Part shown: piece after piece, positions 12,415 to 25,568 of the stretch
Numbering within the stretch: the stretch's first letter is position 1
Layout of the letters: each line of letters opens with the position of its first letter
NCBI RefSeq assembly: GCF_029227915.1
Contig: NC_079881.1
Location: 27,133,501 to 27,197,500, forward strand
Direction of reading: 5' to 3'
DNA length: 64,000 nt
DNA from: Hydractinia symbiolongicarpus
Taxonomy: Eukaryota > Cnidaria > Hydrozoa > Anthoathecata > Hydractiniidae
Translations under genes and position numbers: made by a program
Notes under the pieces: generated by a model
What the model was told of the DNA's origin: nothing
The model's database searches: none
The model's input: the letters and a program-made list of their open reading frames with translations, nothing else

Positions 12415-15400
12415 GAAATAATTTAAAAAATCGTTCTGGAAATGAGTTTACTCACAGGGTACTTTCTTTGTATTCATTCGACTATACGGGCCAAGCCCGG
12501 GATTTACAGGAAATCGGGGGTTTTCGTTTGCCGGCGATTAAACTTCTTTTATTCAGCGTCTTATCAAAAATGAAAACATTTTTGAAAACTACAAGTCTCA
12601 TGCGTTTTAGTGGTGAAAAAATAATTTAAAAAATCGTTCTGGAAATGAGTTTACTCACAGGGTACTTTCTTTGTATACACAATTTGAGTTTACTCCCTGG
12701 GTACTTTCTTTGTATACTTTTGACGATACGGGCCAAGCCCGGGATTTACGGGAAATCGCGGGTTTTCGTTTGCCGGCGATTAAACTTCTTTTATTCAGCG
12801 TCTTATCAAAAATGAAAACATTTTTGAAAACTACAAGTCTTATGCGTTTTATTGGTGAAAAAATAAGTTAAAAAATCGTTCTGGAAATGAGTTTACTCAC
12901 AGGGTACTTTCTTTGTATACATTCGACTATACGGGCCAAGCCCGGGATTTACGGGAAATCGCGGGTTTTCGTTTGCCGGCGATTAAACTTCTTTCAATAA
13001 GCGTCTCATCAAAAATGAGAACATTTTTGAAAACTACAAGTCTTATGCGTTTAAGTGGTGAAAAAATATTTTAAAAAATCGTTCTGGAAATGAGTTTACT
13101 CACAGGGTACTTTCTTTGTATACATTCGACTATACGGGCCAAGCCCGGGATTTGCGGGAAATCGCGGGTTTTCGTTTGCCGGCGATTAAACCTCTTTCAT
13201 TAAGCGTCTCATCAAAAATGAAAACATTTTTAAAAACTACAAGTCTCCTGGGCTTTAGTGGTGAAATAATAATTTAAAAAATCGTGCGGGAAATGAGTTT
13301 ACTCTCTGGGTACTTTCTTTGTCTACTTTTGACTATACGGGCCGAGTCTGGGATTTACGGGAAATCGCAGGTTTTCGTTTGCCGGCGATTAAACTTCTTT
13401 TATTCAGCGTCTCATCAAAAATGAAAACATTTTTGAAAACTACAAGTCTCATGCGATTTAGTGGTGAAAAGGTAATTTAAAAAATCGTTCTGGAAATGAG
13501 TTTACTCACAGGGTACTTTCTTTGTATACATTCGACTATACGGAAAAAGCCCGGGATTTACGGGAAATCGCGGTTTTTCGTTTGCCGGCGATTAAACTTC
13601 TTTTATTCAGCGTCTCATCAAAAATGAAAACAAGTTTGAAAACTACAAGTCTCATGCGTTTTAGTGGTGAAAAAATAATATAAAAAATCGTTCGGAAATT
13701 GAGTTTACTCCCTGGGTACTTTCTTTGTATACTTTTGACTATACGGGCAAAGTCTGGGATTTACGGGAAATCGCAGGTTTTCGTTTGCCGGCGATTAAAC
13801 TTCTTTTATTCAGCGTCTCATCAAAAATGAAAACATTTTTAAAAACTACAAGTCTCATGCGATTTAGTGGTGAAAAGATAATTTAAAAAATCGTTCTGGA
13901 AATGAGTTTACTCACAGGGTACTTTCTTTGTATACATTCGACTATACGGGACAAGCCCGGAATTTACGGGAAATCGCGGGTTTTCGTTTGCCGGCGATTA
14001 AACCTCTTTCATTAGGCGTCTCATTAAAAGTGAAAACATTTTTGAAAACTACAAGTCTCATTCGTTCTAGTGGTGCAGAAATAATTTGAAAAATCGTTCG
14101 GGAAATCAGTTTACTCACAGGGTACTTTCTTTGTATACATTCGACTATACGGGCCAAGCCCGGGATTTACGGGAAATCGCGGGTTTTCGTTTGCCGGCGA
14201 TTAAACTTCTTTCAATAAGCGTCTCATCAAAAATGAGAACATTTTTGAAAACTACAAGTCTTATGCGTTTAAGTGGTGAAAAAATATTTTAAAAAATCGT
14301 TCTGGAAATGAGTTTACTCACAGGGTACTTTCTTTGTATACATTCGACTATACGGGCCAAGCCCGGGATTTGCGGGAAATCGCGGGTTTTCGTTTGCCGG
14401 CGATTAAACCTCTTTCATTAAGCGTCTCATCAAAAATGAAAACATTTTTAAAAACTACAAGTCTCCTGGGCTTTAGTGGTGAAATAATAATTCAAAAAAT
14501 CGTGCGGGAAATGAGTTTACTCTCTGGGTACTTTCTTTGTATACTTTTGACTATACGGGCCGAGTCTGGGATTTACGGGAAATCGCAGGTTTTCGTTTGC
14601 CGGCGATTAAACTTCTTTTATTCAGCGTCTCATCAAAAATGAAAACAAGTTTGAAAACTACAAGTCTCATGCGTTTTAGTGGTGAAAAAATAATATAAAA
14701 AATCGTTCGGAAATTGAGTTTACTCCCTGGGTACTTTCTTTGTATACTTTTGACTATACGGGCCAAGTCTGGGATTTACGGGAAATCGCAGGTTTTCGTT
14801 TGCCGGCGATTAAACTTCTTTTATTCAGCGTCTCATCAAAAATGAAAACATTTTTAAAAACTACAAGTCTCATGCGATTTAGTGGTGAAAAGATAATTTA
14901 AAAAATCGTTCTGGAAATGAGTTTACTCACAGGGTACTTTCTTTGTATACATTCGACTATACGGGACAAGCCCGGAATTTACGGGAAATCGCGGGTTTTC
15001 GTTTGCCGGCGATTAAACCTCTTTCATTAGGCGTCTCATTAAAAGTGAAAACATTTTTGAAAACTACAAGTCTCATTCGTTCTAGTGGTGCAGAAATAAT
15101 TTGAAAAATCGTTCGGGAAATCAGTTTACTCATTGGTTACTTTCTTTATATACATTCAACTATACGTACCAAGCCCGGGATTTACGGGAAATCGCTGGTT
15201 TTCGTTTGCCGGCGATTAAACTTCTTTTATTCAGCGTCTCATCAAAAATGAAAACAAGTTTGAAAACTACAAGTCTCATGCGTTTTAGTGGTGAAAAAAT
15301 AATTTAAAAAATCGTTCGGGAAATGAGTTTACTCCCTGGGTACTTTCTTTGTATACTTTTGACTATACGCGCCAAGCCCGGGATTTACGGGAAATCGCGG

Positions 15401-15845
15401 GTTTTCGTTTGCCGGCGATTAAACTTCTTTTATTCAGCGTCTCATCAAAAATGAAAACATTTTTGAAAACTACAAGTCTTATGCGTTTTAGTGGTGAAAA
15501 AATAATTTAAAAAATCGTTCGAGAAATGAGTTTACTCCCTGGGTACTTTCTTTGTATACTTTTGACTATACGGGCCGAGTCTGGGATTTACGGGAAATCG
15601 CAGGTTTTCGTTTGCCGGCGATTAAACCTCTTTCCTTAGGCGTCTCATTAAAGATGAAAACATTTTTGAAAACTACAAGTCTCATTCGTTCTAGTGGTGC
15701 AGAAATAATTTGAAAAATCGTTCGGGAAATCAGTTTACTCATTGGGTACTTTCTTTATATACATTCAATTATACGTACCAAGCCCGGGATTTACGGGAAA
15801 TCGCGGGTTTTCGTTTACCGGCGATTAAACTTCTTTTATTCAGCG
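12415..15845 (+). repeat. 3,693-bp HOR, copy 2 (slightly incomplete)
   Basis: The match to 8722-12150 is close up to about 15845. There GTCTCCTC appears against GTCTCATC, followed by further differences (ACAAGTC against ACCAGTC, AATAGTTT against AATAATTT). From this point the sequence instead matches the segment beginning about 20281, so 15845 is a likely recombination junction. Confidence 0.8.
12657..12898 (+). repeat. 242-bp monomer, copy 8 (last)
   Basis: Insertion at 12679-12717. No further 39-bp insertion is found to the right, so the event is confined to the first 13 kb of the window. Confidence 0.92.
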
Positions 15846-15849
15846 TCTC

Positions 15850-17655
15850 CTCAAAAATGAAAACAAGTTTGAAAACTACAAGTCTCATGCGTTTTAGTGG
15901 TGAAAAAATAGTTTAAAAAATCGTTCGGGAAATGAGTTTACTCCCTGGGTACTTTCTTTGTATACTTTTGACTATACGGGCCAAGCCCGGGATTTACGGG
16001 AAATCGCGGGTTTTCGTTTGCCGGCGATTAAACTTCTTTTATTCAGCCTCTTATCAAAAATGAAAACATTTTTGAAAACTACAAGTCTTATGCGTTTTAG
16101 TGGTGAAAAAATAATTTAAAAAATCGTTCGAGAAATGAGTTTACTCCCTGGGTACTTTCTTTGTATACTTTTCACTATACGGGCCGAGTCTGGGATTTCC
16201 GCGAAATCGCAGGTTTTCGTTTGCCGGCGATTAAACTTCTTTTATTCAGCGTCTCATCAAAAATGAAAACATTTTTGAAAACTACAAGTCTCATGCGATT
16301 TAGTGGTGAAAAGATAATTTAAAAAATCGTTCTGGAAATGAGTTTACTCACAGGGTACTTTCTTTGTATACATTCGACTATACGGGACAAGCCCAGGATT
16401 TACGGGAAATCGCGGGTTTTCGTTTGCCGGCGATTAAACCTCTTTCATTAAGCGTCTCATTAAAAATGAAAACATTTTTGAAAACTACAAGTCTCATTCG
16501 TTCTAGTGGTGCAGAAATAATTTGAAAAATCGTTCGGGAAATGAGTTTACTCCCTGGGTACTTTCTTTGTATAGTTTTCACTATACGGGCCGAGTCTGGG
16601 ATTTACTGGAAATCGCAGGTTTTCGTTTGCCGGCGATTAAACTATTTTTATTAAGCGTCTCATCAAAAATGAAAACAAGTTTGAAAACTACGAGTCTCAT
16701 GCGTTTTAGTGGTGAAAAAATAATTTAAAAAATCGTTCGGGAAATGAGTTTACTCCCTGGGTACTTTCTTTGTATACTTTTGACTATACGGGCCGGGTCT
16801 GGGATTTACGGTAAATCGCGGGTTTTCGTTTGCCGGCGATTAAACTTCTTTTATTCAGCGTCTCATCAAAAATGAAAACATTTTTAAAAAATACAAGTCT
16901 CATGCGATTTAGTGGTGAAAAGATAATTTAAAAAATCGTTCTGGAAATGAGTTTACTCACAGGGTACTTTCTTTGTATACATTCGACTATACGGGACAAG
17001 CCCGGGATTTACGGGAAATCGCGGGTTTTCGTTTGCCGGCGATTAAACCTCTTTCATTAAGCGTCTCATTAAAAATGAAAACATTTTTGAAAACTACAAG
17101 TCTCATTCGTTCTAGTGGTGCAGAAGTAATTTGAAAAATCGTTCGGGAAATCAGTTTACTCATTGGGTACTTTCTTTATATACATTCAACTATACGTGCC
17201 AAGCCCGGGATTTACGGGAAATCGCGGGTTTTCGTTTGCCGGCGATTAAACTTTTCTTATTCAGCGTCTCATCAAAAATGAAAACAAGTTTGAAAACTAC
17301 AAGTCTCATGCGTTTTAGTGGTGAAAAAATAACATAAAAAATCGTTCGGAAATTGAGTTTACTCCCTGGCTACTTTCTTTGTATACTTTTGACTATACGG
17401 GCCAAGCCCGGGATTTACGGGAAATCGCGGGTTTTTGTTTGCCGGCGATTAAACCTCTTTCATTAAGCGTCTCATTAAAAATGAAAACATTTTTGAAAAC
17501 TACAAGTCTCATTCGTTCTAGTGGTGCAGAAGTAATTTGAAAAATCGTTCGGGAAATCAGTTTACTCATTGGGTACCGGCCCGGGATTTACGGGAAATCG
17601 CTGGTTTTCGTTTGCCGGCGATTAAACTTCTTTTATTCAGCGTCTCATCAAAAAT
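15850..17655 (+). repeat. Segment repeated at offset 4,436 bp (about 20286-22090)
   Basis: The monomer order and rare variants here recur 4,436 bp downstream, which is 22 monomers minus one 30-bp deletion. Shared rare variants include CAGCCTCTTATC, TTTCCGCGAAATCG, TATAGTTTTCACTATACGG, TTACTGGAAATCG and the 173-bp monomer (17568 and 22004). The match ends where 17655 has AAAAATGAAAAC and 22090 has AAAAACGAAAAC. Confidence 0.84.
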
Positions 17656-17740
17656 GAAAACATTTTTGAAAACTACAAGTCTCATGCGATTTAGTGGTGA
17701 AAAGATAATTTAAAAAATCGTTCTGGAAATGAGTTTACTC
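17568..17740 (+). repeat. 173-bp monomer with 30-bp deletion
   Basis: A class C front (TCATTGGGTAC) runs directly into CGGCCCGGGATTTACGGG, losing 30 bases that normally hold the GTATAC or ATATAC stretch and the CATTCGAC-like motif. The following body has AAATCGCTGG. GTAC just before the loss and GTACC near its other end in class C suggest microhomology. Four further copies share the same join. Confidence 0.92.
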
Positions 17741-17869
17741 ACAGGGTACTTTCTTTGTATACATTCGACTATACGGGACAAGCCCGGGATTTACGGGAAA
17801 TCGCAGGTTTTCGTTTGCCGGCGATTAAACTTCTTTTATTCAGCGTCTCATCAAAAATGAAAACATTTT

Positions 17870-19870
17870 TGAAAACTACAAGTCTCATGCGATTTAGTGG
17901 TGAAAAGATAATTTAAAAAATCGTTCTGGAAATGAGTTTACTCACAGGGTACTTTCTTTGTATACATTCGACTATACGGGACAAGCCCGGAAATTACGGG
18001 AAATCGCGGGTTTTCGTTTGCCGGCGATTAAACCTCTTTCATTAGGCGTCTCATTAAAAGTGAAAACATTTTTGAAAACTACAAGTCTCATTCGTTCTAG
18101 TGGTGCAGAAATAATTTGAAAAATCGTTCGGGAAATCAGTTTACTCACAGGGTACTTTCTTTGTATACATTCGACTATACGGGCCAAGCCCGGGATTTAC
18201 GGGAAATCGCGGGTTTTCGTTTGCCGGCGATTAAACTTCTTTCAATAAGCGTCTCATCAAAAATGAGAACATTTTTGAAAACTACAAGTCTTATGCGTTT
18301 AAATGGTGAAAAAATATTTTAAAAAATCGTTCTGGAAATGAGTTTACTCACAGGGTACTTTCTTTGTATACATTCGACTATACGGGCCAAGCCCGGGATT
18401 TGCGGGAAATCGCGGGTTTTCGTTTGCCGGCGATTAAACCTCTTTCATTAAGCGTCTCATCAAAAATGAAAACATTTTTAAAAACTACAAGTCTCCTGGG
18501 CTTTAGTGGTGAAATAATAATTCAAAAAATCGTGCGGGAAATGAGTTTACTCTCTGGGTACTTTCTTTGTATACTTTTGACTATACGGGCCGAGTCTGGG
18601 ATTTACGGGAAATCGCAGGTTTTCGTTTGCCGGCGATTAAACTTCTTTTATTCAGCGTCTCATCAAAAATGAAAACAAGTTTGAAAACTACAAGTCTCAT
18701 GCGTTTTAGTGGTGAAAAAATAATATAAAAAATCGTTCGGAAATTGAGTTTACTCCCTGGGTACTTTCTTTGTATACTTTTGACTATACGGGCCAAGTCT
18801 GGGATTTACGGGAAATCGCAGGTTTTCGTTTGCCGGCGATTAAACTTCTTTTATTCAGCGTCTCATCAAAAATGAAAACATTTTTAAAAACTACAAGTCT
18901 CATGCGATTTAGTGGTGAAAAGATAATTTAAAAAATCGTTCTGGAAATGAGTTTACTCACAGGGTACTTTCTTTGTATACATTCGACTATACGGGACAAG
19001 CCCGGAATTTACGGGAAATCGCGGGTTTTCGTTTGCCGGCGATTAAACCTCTTTCATTAGGCGTCTCATTAAAAGTGAAAACATTTTTGAAAACTACAAG
19101 TCTCATTCGTTCTAGTGGTGCAGAAATAATTTGAAAAATCGTTCGGGAAATCAGTTTACTCATTGGTTACTTTCTTTATATACATTCAACTATACGTACC
19201 AAGCCCGGGATTTACGGGAAATCGCTGGTTTTCGTTTGCCGGCGATTAAACTTCTTTTATTCAGCGTCTCATCAAAAATGAAAACAAGTTTGAAAACTAC
19301 AAGTCTCATGCGTTTTAGTGGTGAAAAAATAATTTAAAAAATCGTTCGGGAAATGAGTTTACTCCCTGGGTACTTTCTTTGTATACTTTTGACTATACGG
19401 GCCAAGCCCGGGATTTACGGGAAATCGCGGGTTTTCGTTTGCCGGCGATTAAACTTCTTTTATTCAGCGTCTCATCAAAAATGAAAACATTTTTGAAAAC
19501 TACAAGTCTTATGCGTTTTAGTGGTGAAAAAATAATTTAAAAAATCGTTCGAGAAATGAGTTTACTCCCTGGGTACTTTCTTTGTATACTTTTGACTATA
19601 CGGGCCGAGTCTGGGATTTACGGGAAATCGCAGGTTTTCGTTTGCCGGCGATTAAACCTCTTTCCTTAGGCGTCTCATTAAAGATGAAAACATTTTTGAA
19701 AACTACAAGTCTCATTCGTTCTAGTGGTGCAGAAATAATTTGAAAAATCGTTCGGGAAATCAGTTTACTCATTGGGTACTTTCTTTATATACATTCAATT
19801 ATACGTACCAAACCCGGGATTTACGGGAAATCGCGGGTTTTCGTTTACCGGCGATTAAACTTCTTTTATT
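17870..19870 (+). repeat. Segment repeated from about 13840-15840 at offset 4,030 bp
   Basis: The offset equals 20 monomers minus 30 bp. Shared variants are the GGAATTT or GGAAATTACGG monomer (13942 and 17972), the CTCCTGGGC tail followed by AATAATAATTCAAAAAATCG, and the TTGGTTAC class C monomer (15132 and 19162). AAGTGG has become AATGG near 18302. Both edges of this block are older junctions overlapped by the 4,436-bp duplication. Confidence 0.82.
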
Positions 19871-20090
19871 CAGCGTCTCATCAAAAATGAAAACAAGTTT
19901 GAAAACTACCAGTCTCATGCGTTTTAGTGGTGAAAAAATAATTTAAAAAATCGTTCGGGAAATGAGTTTACTCCCTGGGTACTTTCTTTGTATACTTTTG
20001 ACTATACGGGCCAAGCCCGGGATTTACGGGAAAACGCGGGTTTTCGTTTGTCGGCGATTAAATTTCTTTTATTCAGCGTCTCATCAAAAA

Positions 20091-22090
20091 TGAAAACATT
20101 TTTGAAAACTACAAGTCTCATTCGTTCTAGTGGTGCAGAAATAATTTGAAAAATCGTTCGGGAAATTAGTTTACTCATTGGGTACTTTCTTTATATACAT
20201 TCAACTATACGTACCAAGCCCGGGATTTACGGGAAATCGCGGGTTTTCGTTTGCCGGCGATTAAACTTCTTTTATTCAGCGTCTCCTCAAAAATGAAAAC
20301 AAGTTTGAAAACTACAAGTCTCATGCGTTTTAGTGGTGAAAAAATAGTTTAAAAAATCGTTCGGGAAATGAGTTTACTCCCTGGGTACTTTCTTTGTATA
20401 CTTTTGACTATACGGGCCAAGCCCGGGATTTACGGGAAATCGCGGGTTTTCGTTTGCCGGCGATTAAACTTCTTTTATTCAGCCTCTTATCAAAAATGAA
20501 AACATTTTTGAAAACTACAAGTCTTATGCGTTTTAGTGGTGAAAAAATAATTTAAAAAATCGTTCGAGAAATGAGTTTACTCCCTGGGTACTTTCTTTGT
20601 ATACTTTTCACTATACGGGCCGAGTCTGGGATTTCCGCGAAATCGCAGGTTTTCGTTTGCCGGCGATTAAACTTCTTTTATTCAGCGTCTCATCAAAAAT
20701 GAAAACATTTTTGAAAACTACAAGTCTCATGCGATTTAGTGGTGAAAAGATAATTTAAAAAATCGTTCTGGAAATGAGTTTACTCACAGGGTACTTTCTT
20801 TGTATACATTCGACTATACGGGACAAGCCCAGGATTTACGGGAAATCGCGGGTTTTCGTTTGCCGGCGATTAAACCTCTTTCATTAAGCGTCTCATTAAA
20901 AATGAAAACATTTTTGAAAACTACAAGTCTCATTCGTTCTAGTGGTGCAGAAATAATTTGAAAAATCGTTCGGGAAATGAGTTTACTCCCTGGGTACTTT
21001 CTTTGTATAGTTTTCACTATACGGGCCGAGTCTGGGATTTACTGGAAATCGCAGGTTTTCGTTTGCCGGCGATTAAACTTTTTTTATTAAGCGTCTCATC
21101 AAAAATGAAAACAAGTTTGAAAACTACGAGTCTCATGCGTTTTAGTGGTGAAAAAATAATTTAAAAAATCGTTCGGGAAATGAGTTTACTCCCTGGGTAC
21201 TTTCTTTGTATACTTTTGACTATACGGGCCGGGTCTGGGATTTACGGTAAATCGCGGGTTTTCGTTTGCCGGCGATTAAACTTCTTTTATTCAGCGTCTC
21301 ATCAAAAATGAAAACATTTTTAAAAAATACAAGTCTCATGCGATTTAGTGGTGAAAAGATAATTTAAAAAATCGTTCTGGAAATGAGTTTACTCACAGGG
21401 TACTTTCTTTGTATACATTCGACTATACGGGACAAGCCCGGGATTTACGGGAAATCGCGGGTTTTCGTTTGCCGGCGATTAAACCTCTTTCATTAAGCGT
21501 CTCATTAAAAATGAAAACATTTTTGAAAACTGCAAGTCTCATTCGTTCTAGTGGTGCAGAAGTAATTTGAAAAATCGTTCGGGAAATCAGTTTACTCATT
21601 GGGTACTTTCTTTATATACATTCAACTATACGTGCCAAGCCCGGGATTTACGGGAAATCGCGGGTTTTCGTTTGCCGGCGATTAAACTTTTCTTATTCAG
21701 CGTCTCATCAAAAATGAAAACAAGTTTGAAAACTACAAGTCTCATGCGTTTTAGTGGTGAAAAAATAACATAAAAAATCGTTCGGAAATTGAGTTTACTC
21801 CCTGGCTACTTTCTTTGTATACTTTTGACTATACGGGCCAAGCCCGGGATTTACGGGAAATCGCGGGTTTTTGTTTGCCGGCGATTAAACCTCTTTCATT
21901 AAGCGTCTCATTAAAAATGAAAACATTTTTGAAAACTACAAGTCTCATTCGTTCTAGTGGTGCAGAAGTAATTTGAAAAATCGTTCGGGAAATCAGTTTA
22001 CTCATTGGGTACCGGCCCGGGATTTACGGGAAATCGCTGGTTTTCGTTTGCCGGCGATTAAACTTCTTTTATTCAGCGTCTCATCAAAAA
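20091..22090 (+). repeat. 2,000-bp HOR, copy 1
   Basis: This unit is 10 monomers minus one 30-bp deletion (10 x 203 - 30). Copies are directly adjacent. Landmarks at +2,000 include the AAATTAGTTTACTCATTGGG class C monomer, the CCCAGGATTT monomer (20820 and 22820) and the GGGTACCGGCCC junction (22007 and 24007). I see almost no differences between copies, which suggests a recent duplication. Confidence 0.88.
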
Positions 22091-22176
22091 CGAAAACATT
22101 TTTGAAAACTACAAGTCTCATTCGTTCTAGTGGTGCAGAAATAATTTGAAAAATCGTTCGGGAAATTAGTTTACTC
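22004..22176 (+). repeat. 173-bp monomer, copy 2
   Basis: Same join at 22007-22019, now with AAAAACGAAAAC and a CATTCGTTCTAG tail. The change to ACGAAAAC marks all later copies. Confidence 0.92.
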
Positions 22177-24090
22177 ATTGGGTACTTTCTTTATATACAT
22201 TCAACTATACGTACCAAGCCCGGGATTTACGGGAAATCGCGGGTTTTCGTTTGCCGGCGATTAAACTTCTTTTATTCAGCGTCTCCTCAAAAATGAAAAC
22301 AAGTTTGAAAACTACAAGTCTCATGCGTTTTAGTGGTGAAAAAATAGTTTAAAAAATCGTTCGGGAAATGAGTTTACTCCCTGGGTACTTTCTTTGTATA
22401 CTTTTGACTATACGGGCCAAGCCCGGGATTTACGGGAAATCGCGGGTTTTCGTTTGCCGGCGATTAAACTTCTTTTATTCAGCCTCTTATCAAAAATGAA
22501 AACATTTTTGAAAACTACAAGTCTTATGCGTTTTAGTGGTGAAAAAATAATTTAAAAAATCGTTCGAGAAATGAGTTTACTCCCTGGGTACTTTCTTTGT
22601 ATACTTTTCACTATACGGGCCGAGTCTGGGATTTCCGCGAAATCGCAGGTTTTCGTTTGCCGGCGATTAAACTTCTTTTATTCAGCGTCTCATCAAAAAT
22701 GAAAACATTTTTGAAAACTACAAGTCTCATGCGATTTAGTGGTGAAAAGATAATTTAAAAAATCGTTCTGGAAATGAGTTTACTCACAGGGTACTTTCTT
22801 TGTATACATTCGACTATACGGGACAAGCCCAGGATTTACGGGAAATCGCGGGTTTTCGTTTGCCGGCGATTAAACCTCTTTCATTAAGCGTCTCATTAAA
22901 AATGAAAACATTTTTGAAAACTACAAGTCTCATTCGTTCTAGTGGTGCAGAAATAATTTGAAAAATCGTTCGGGAAATGAGTTTACTCCCTGGGTACTTT
23001 CTTTGTATAGTTTTCACTATACGGGCCGAGTCTGGGATTTACTGGAAATCGCAGGTTTTCGTTTGCCGGCGATTAAACTTTTTTTATTAAGCGTCTCATC
23101 AAAAATGAAAACAAGTTTGAAAACTACGAGTCTCATGCGTTTTAGTGGTGAAAAAATAATTTAAAAAATCGTTCGGGAAATGAGTTTACTCCCTGGGTAC
23201 TTTCTTTGTATACTTTTGACTATACGGGCCGGGTCTGGGATTTACGGTAAATCGCGGGTTTTCGTTTGCCGGCGATTAAACTTCTTTTATTCAGCGTCTC
23301 ATCAAAAATGAAAACATTTTTAAAAAATACAAGTCTCATGCGATTTAGTGGTGAAAAGATAATTTAAAAAATCGTTCTGGAAATGAGTTTACTCACAGGG
23401 TACTTTCTTTGTATACATTCGACTATACGGGACAAGCCCGGGATTTACGGGAAATCGCGGGTTTTCGTTTGCCGGCGATTAAACCTCTTTCATTAAGCGT
23501 CTCATTAAAAATGAAAACATTTTTGAAAACTGCAAGTCTCATTCGTTCTAGTGGTGCAGAAGTAATTTGAAAAATCGTTCGGGAAATCAGTTTACTCATT
23601 GGGTACTTTCTTTATATACATTCAACTATACGTGCCAAGCCCGGGATTTACGGGAAATCGCGGGTTTTCGTTTGCCGGCGATTAAACTTTTCTTATTCAG
23701 CGTCTCATCAAAAATGAAAACAAGTTTGAAAACTACAAGTCTCATGCGTTTTAGTGGTGAAAAAATAACATAAAAAATCGTTCGGAAATTGAGTTTACTC
23801 CCTGGCTACTTTCTTTGTATACTTTTGACTATACGGGCCAAGCCCGGGATTTACGGGAAATCGCGGGTTTTTGTTTGCCGGCGATTAAACCTCTTTCATT
23901 AAGCGTCTCATTAAAAATGAAAACATTTTTGAAAACTACAAGTCTCATTCGTTCTAGTGGTGCAGAAGTAATTTGAAAAATCGTTCGGGAAATCAGTTTA
24001 CTCATTGGGTACCGGCCCGGGATTTACGGGAAATCGCTGGTTTTCGTTTGCCGGCGATTAAACTTCTTTTATTCAGCGTCTCATCAAAAA
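22091..24090 (+). repeat. 2,000-bp HOR, copy 2
   Basis: Second copy of the 2,000-bp unit. The match continues to about 24119, where this side reads CTCATGCGTTTTAG against CTCATTCGTTCTAG in copy 1. Both copies end in the 173-bp monomer followed by AAAAACGAAAAC. Its latter half is also the start of the 2,609-bp duplication described next. Confidence 0.88.
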
Positions 24091-25568
24091 CGAAAACATT
24101 TTTGAAAACTACAAGTCTCATGCGTTTTAGTGGTGAAAAAATAATTTAAAAAATCGTTCTGGAAATGAGTTTACTCACAGGGTATTTTCTTTGTATACAT
24201 TCGACTATACGGGCCAAGCCCGGGATTTGCAGGAAATCGCGGGTTTTCGTTTGCCGGCGATTTAACCTCTTTCATTAAGCGTCTCATCAAAAATGAAAAC
24301 ATTTTTAAAAACTATAAGTCTCATGGGCTTTAGTGGTGAAATAATAATTTAAAAAATCGTTCGGGAAATGAGTTTACTCCCTGGGTACTTTCTTTGTATA
24401 CTTTTGACTATACGGGCCGAGTCTGGGATTTACGGGAAATCGCAGGTTTTCGTTTGCCGGCGATTAAACTTCTTTTATTCAGCGTCTCATCAAAAATGAA
24501 AACATTTTTGAAAACTACAAGTCTCATGCGATTTAGTGGTGAAAAGATAATTTAAAAAATCGTTCTGGAAATGAGTTTACTCACAGGGTACTTTCTTTGT
24601 ATACATTCGACTATACGGGACAAGCCCGGGATTTACGGGAAATCGCGGGTTTTCGTTTGCCGGCGATTAAACTTCTTTTATTCAGCGTCTCATCAAAAAT
24701 GAAAACAAGTTTAAAAACTACAAGTCTCATGCGTTTTAGTGGTGAAAAAATAATATAAAAAATCGTTCGGAAATTGAGTTTACTCCCTGGGTACTTTCTT
24801 TGTTTACTTTTGACTATACGGGCCAAGCCCGGGATTTACGGGAAATCGCGGGTTTTCGTTTGCCGGCGATTAAACTTCTTTTATTCAGCGTCTTATCAAA
24901 AATGAAAAAATTTTTGAAAACTACAAGTCTTATGCGTTTTAGTGGTGAAAAAATAATTTAAAAAATCGTTCTGGAAATGAGTTTACTCACAGGGTACTTT
25001 CTTTGTATACATTCGACTATACGGGCCAAGCCCGGGATTTACGGGAAATCGCGGGTTTTCGTTTGCCGGCGATTAAACTTCTTTCAATAAGCGTCTCATC
25101 AAAAATGAAAACATTTTTAAAAACTACAAGTCTCATGGGCTTTAGTGGTGAAATAATAATTTAAAAAATCGTTCGGGAAATGAGTTTACTCCCTGGGTAC
25201 TTTCTTTGTATACTTTTGACTATACGGGCCAAGCCCGGGATTTACGGGAAAACGCGGGTTTTCGTTTGTCGGCGATTAAATTTCTTTTATTCAGCGTCTC
25301 ATCAAAAATGAAAACATTTTTGAAAACTACAAGTCTCATTCGTTCTAGTGGTGCAGAAATAATTTGAAAAATCGTTCAGGAAATCAGTTTACTCATTGGG
25401 TACTTTCTTTATATACATTCAACTATACGTACCAAGCCCGGGATTTACGGGAAATCGCGGGTTTTCGTTTGCCGGCGATTAAACTTCTTTTATTCAGCGT
25501 CTCATCAAAAATGAAAACAAGTTTGAAAACTACAAGTCTCATGCGTTTTAGTGGTGAAAAAATAGTTT
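22960..25568 (+). repeat. 2,609-bp HOR, copy 1
   Basis: Thirteen monomers minus one 30-bp deletion (13 x 203 - 30 = 2,609). Landmarks at +2,609 are the TTACTGGAAATCG monomer (about 23040 and 25649), the CCGGCCC junction (24007 and 26616), the class G monomer (about 24606 and 27215) and the class C monomer preceded by TTCAGGAAATCAG (25395 and 28004). TATAGTTTTCAC here is TATACTTTTCAC in copy 2. GGTATTTTC at about 24182 and AAAAAATTTTTG near 24905 are private to this copy. Confidence 0.85.
24004..24176 (+). repeat. 173-bp monomer, copy 3
   Basis: Same join, 2,000 bp after copy 2; the tail is now CATGCGTTTTAG. Confidence 0.92.
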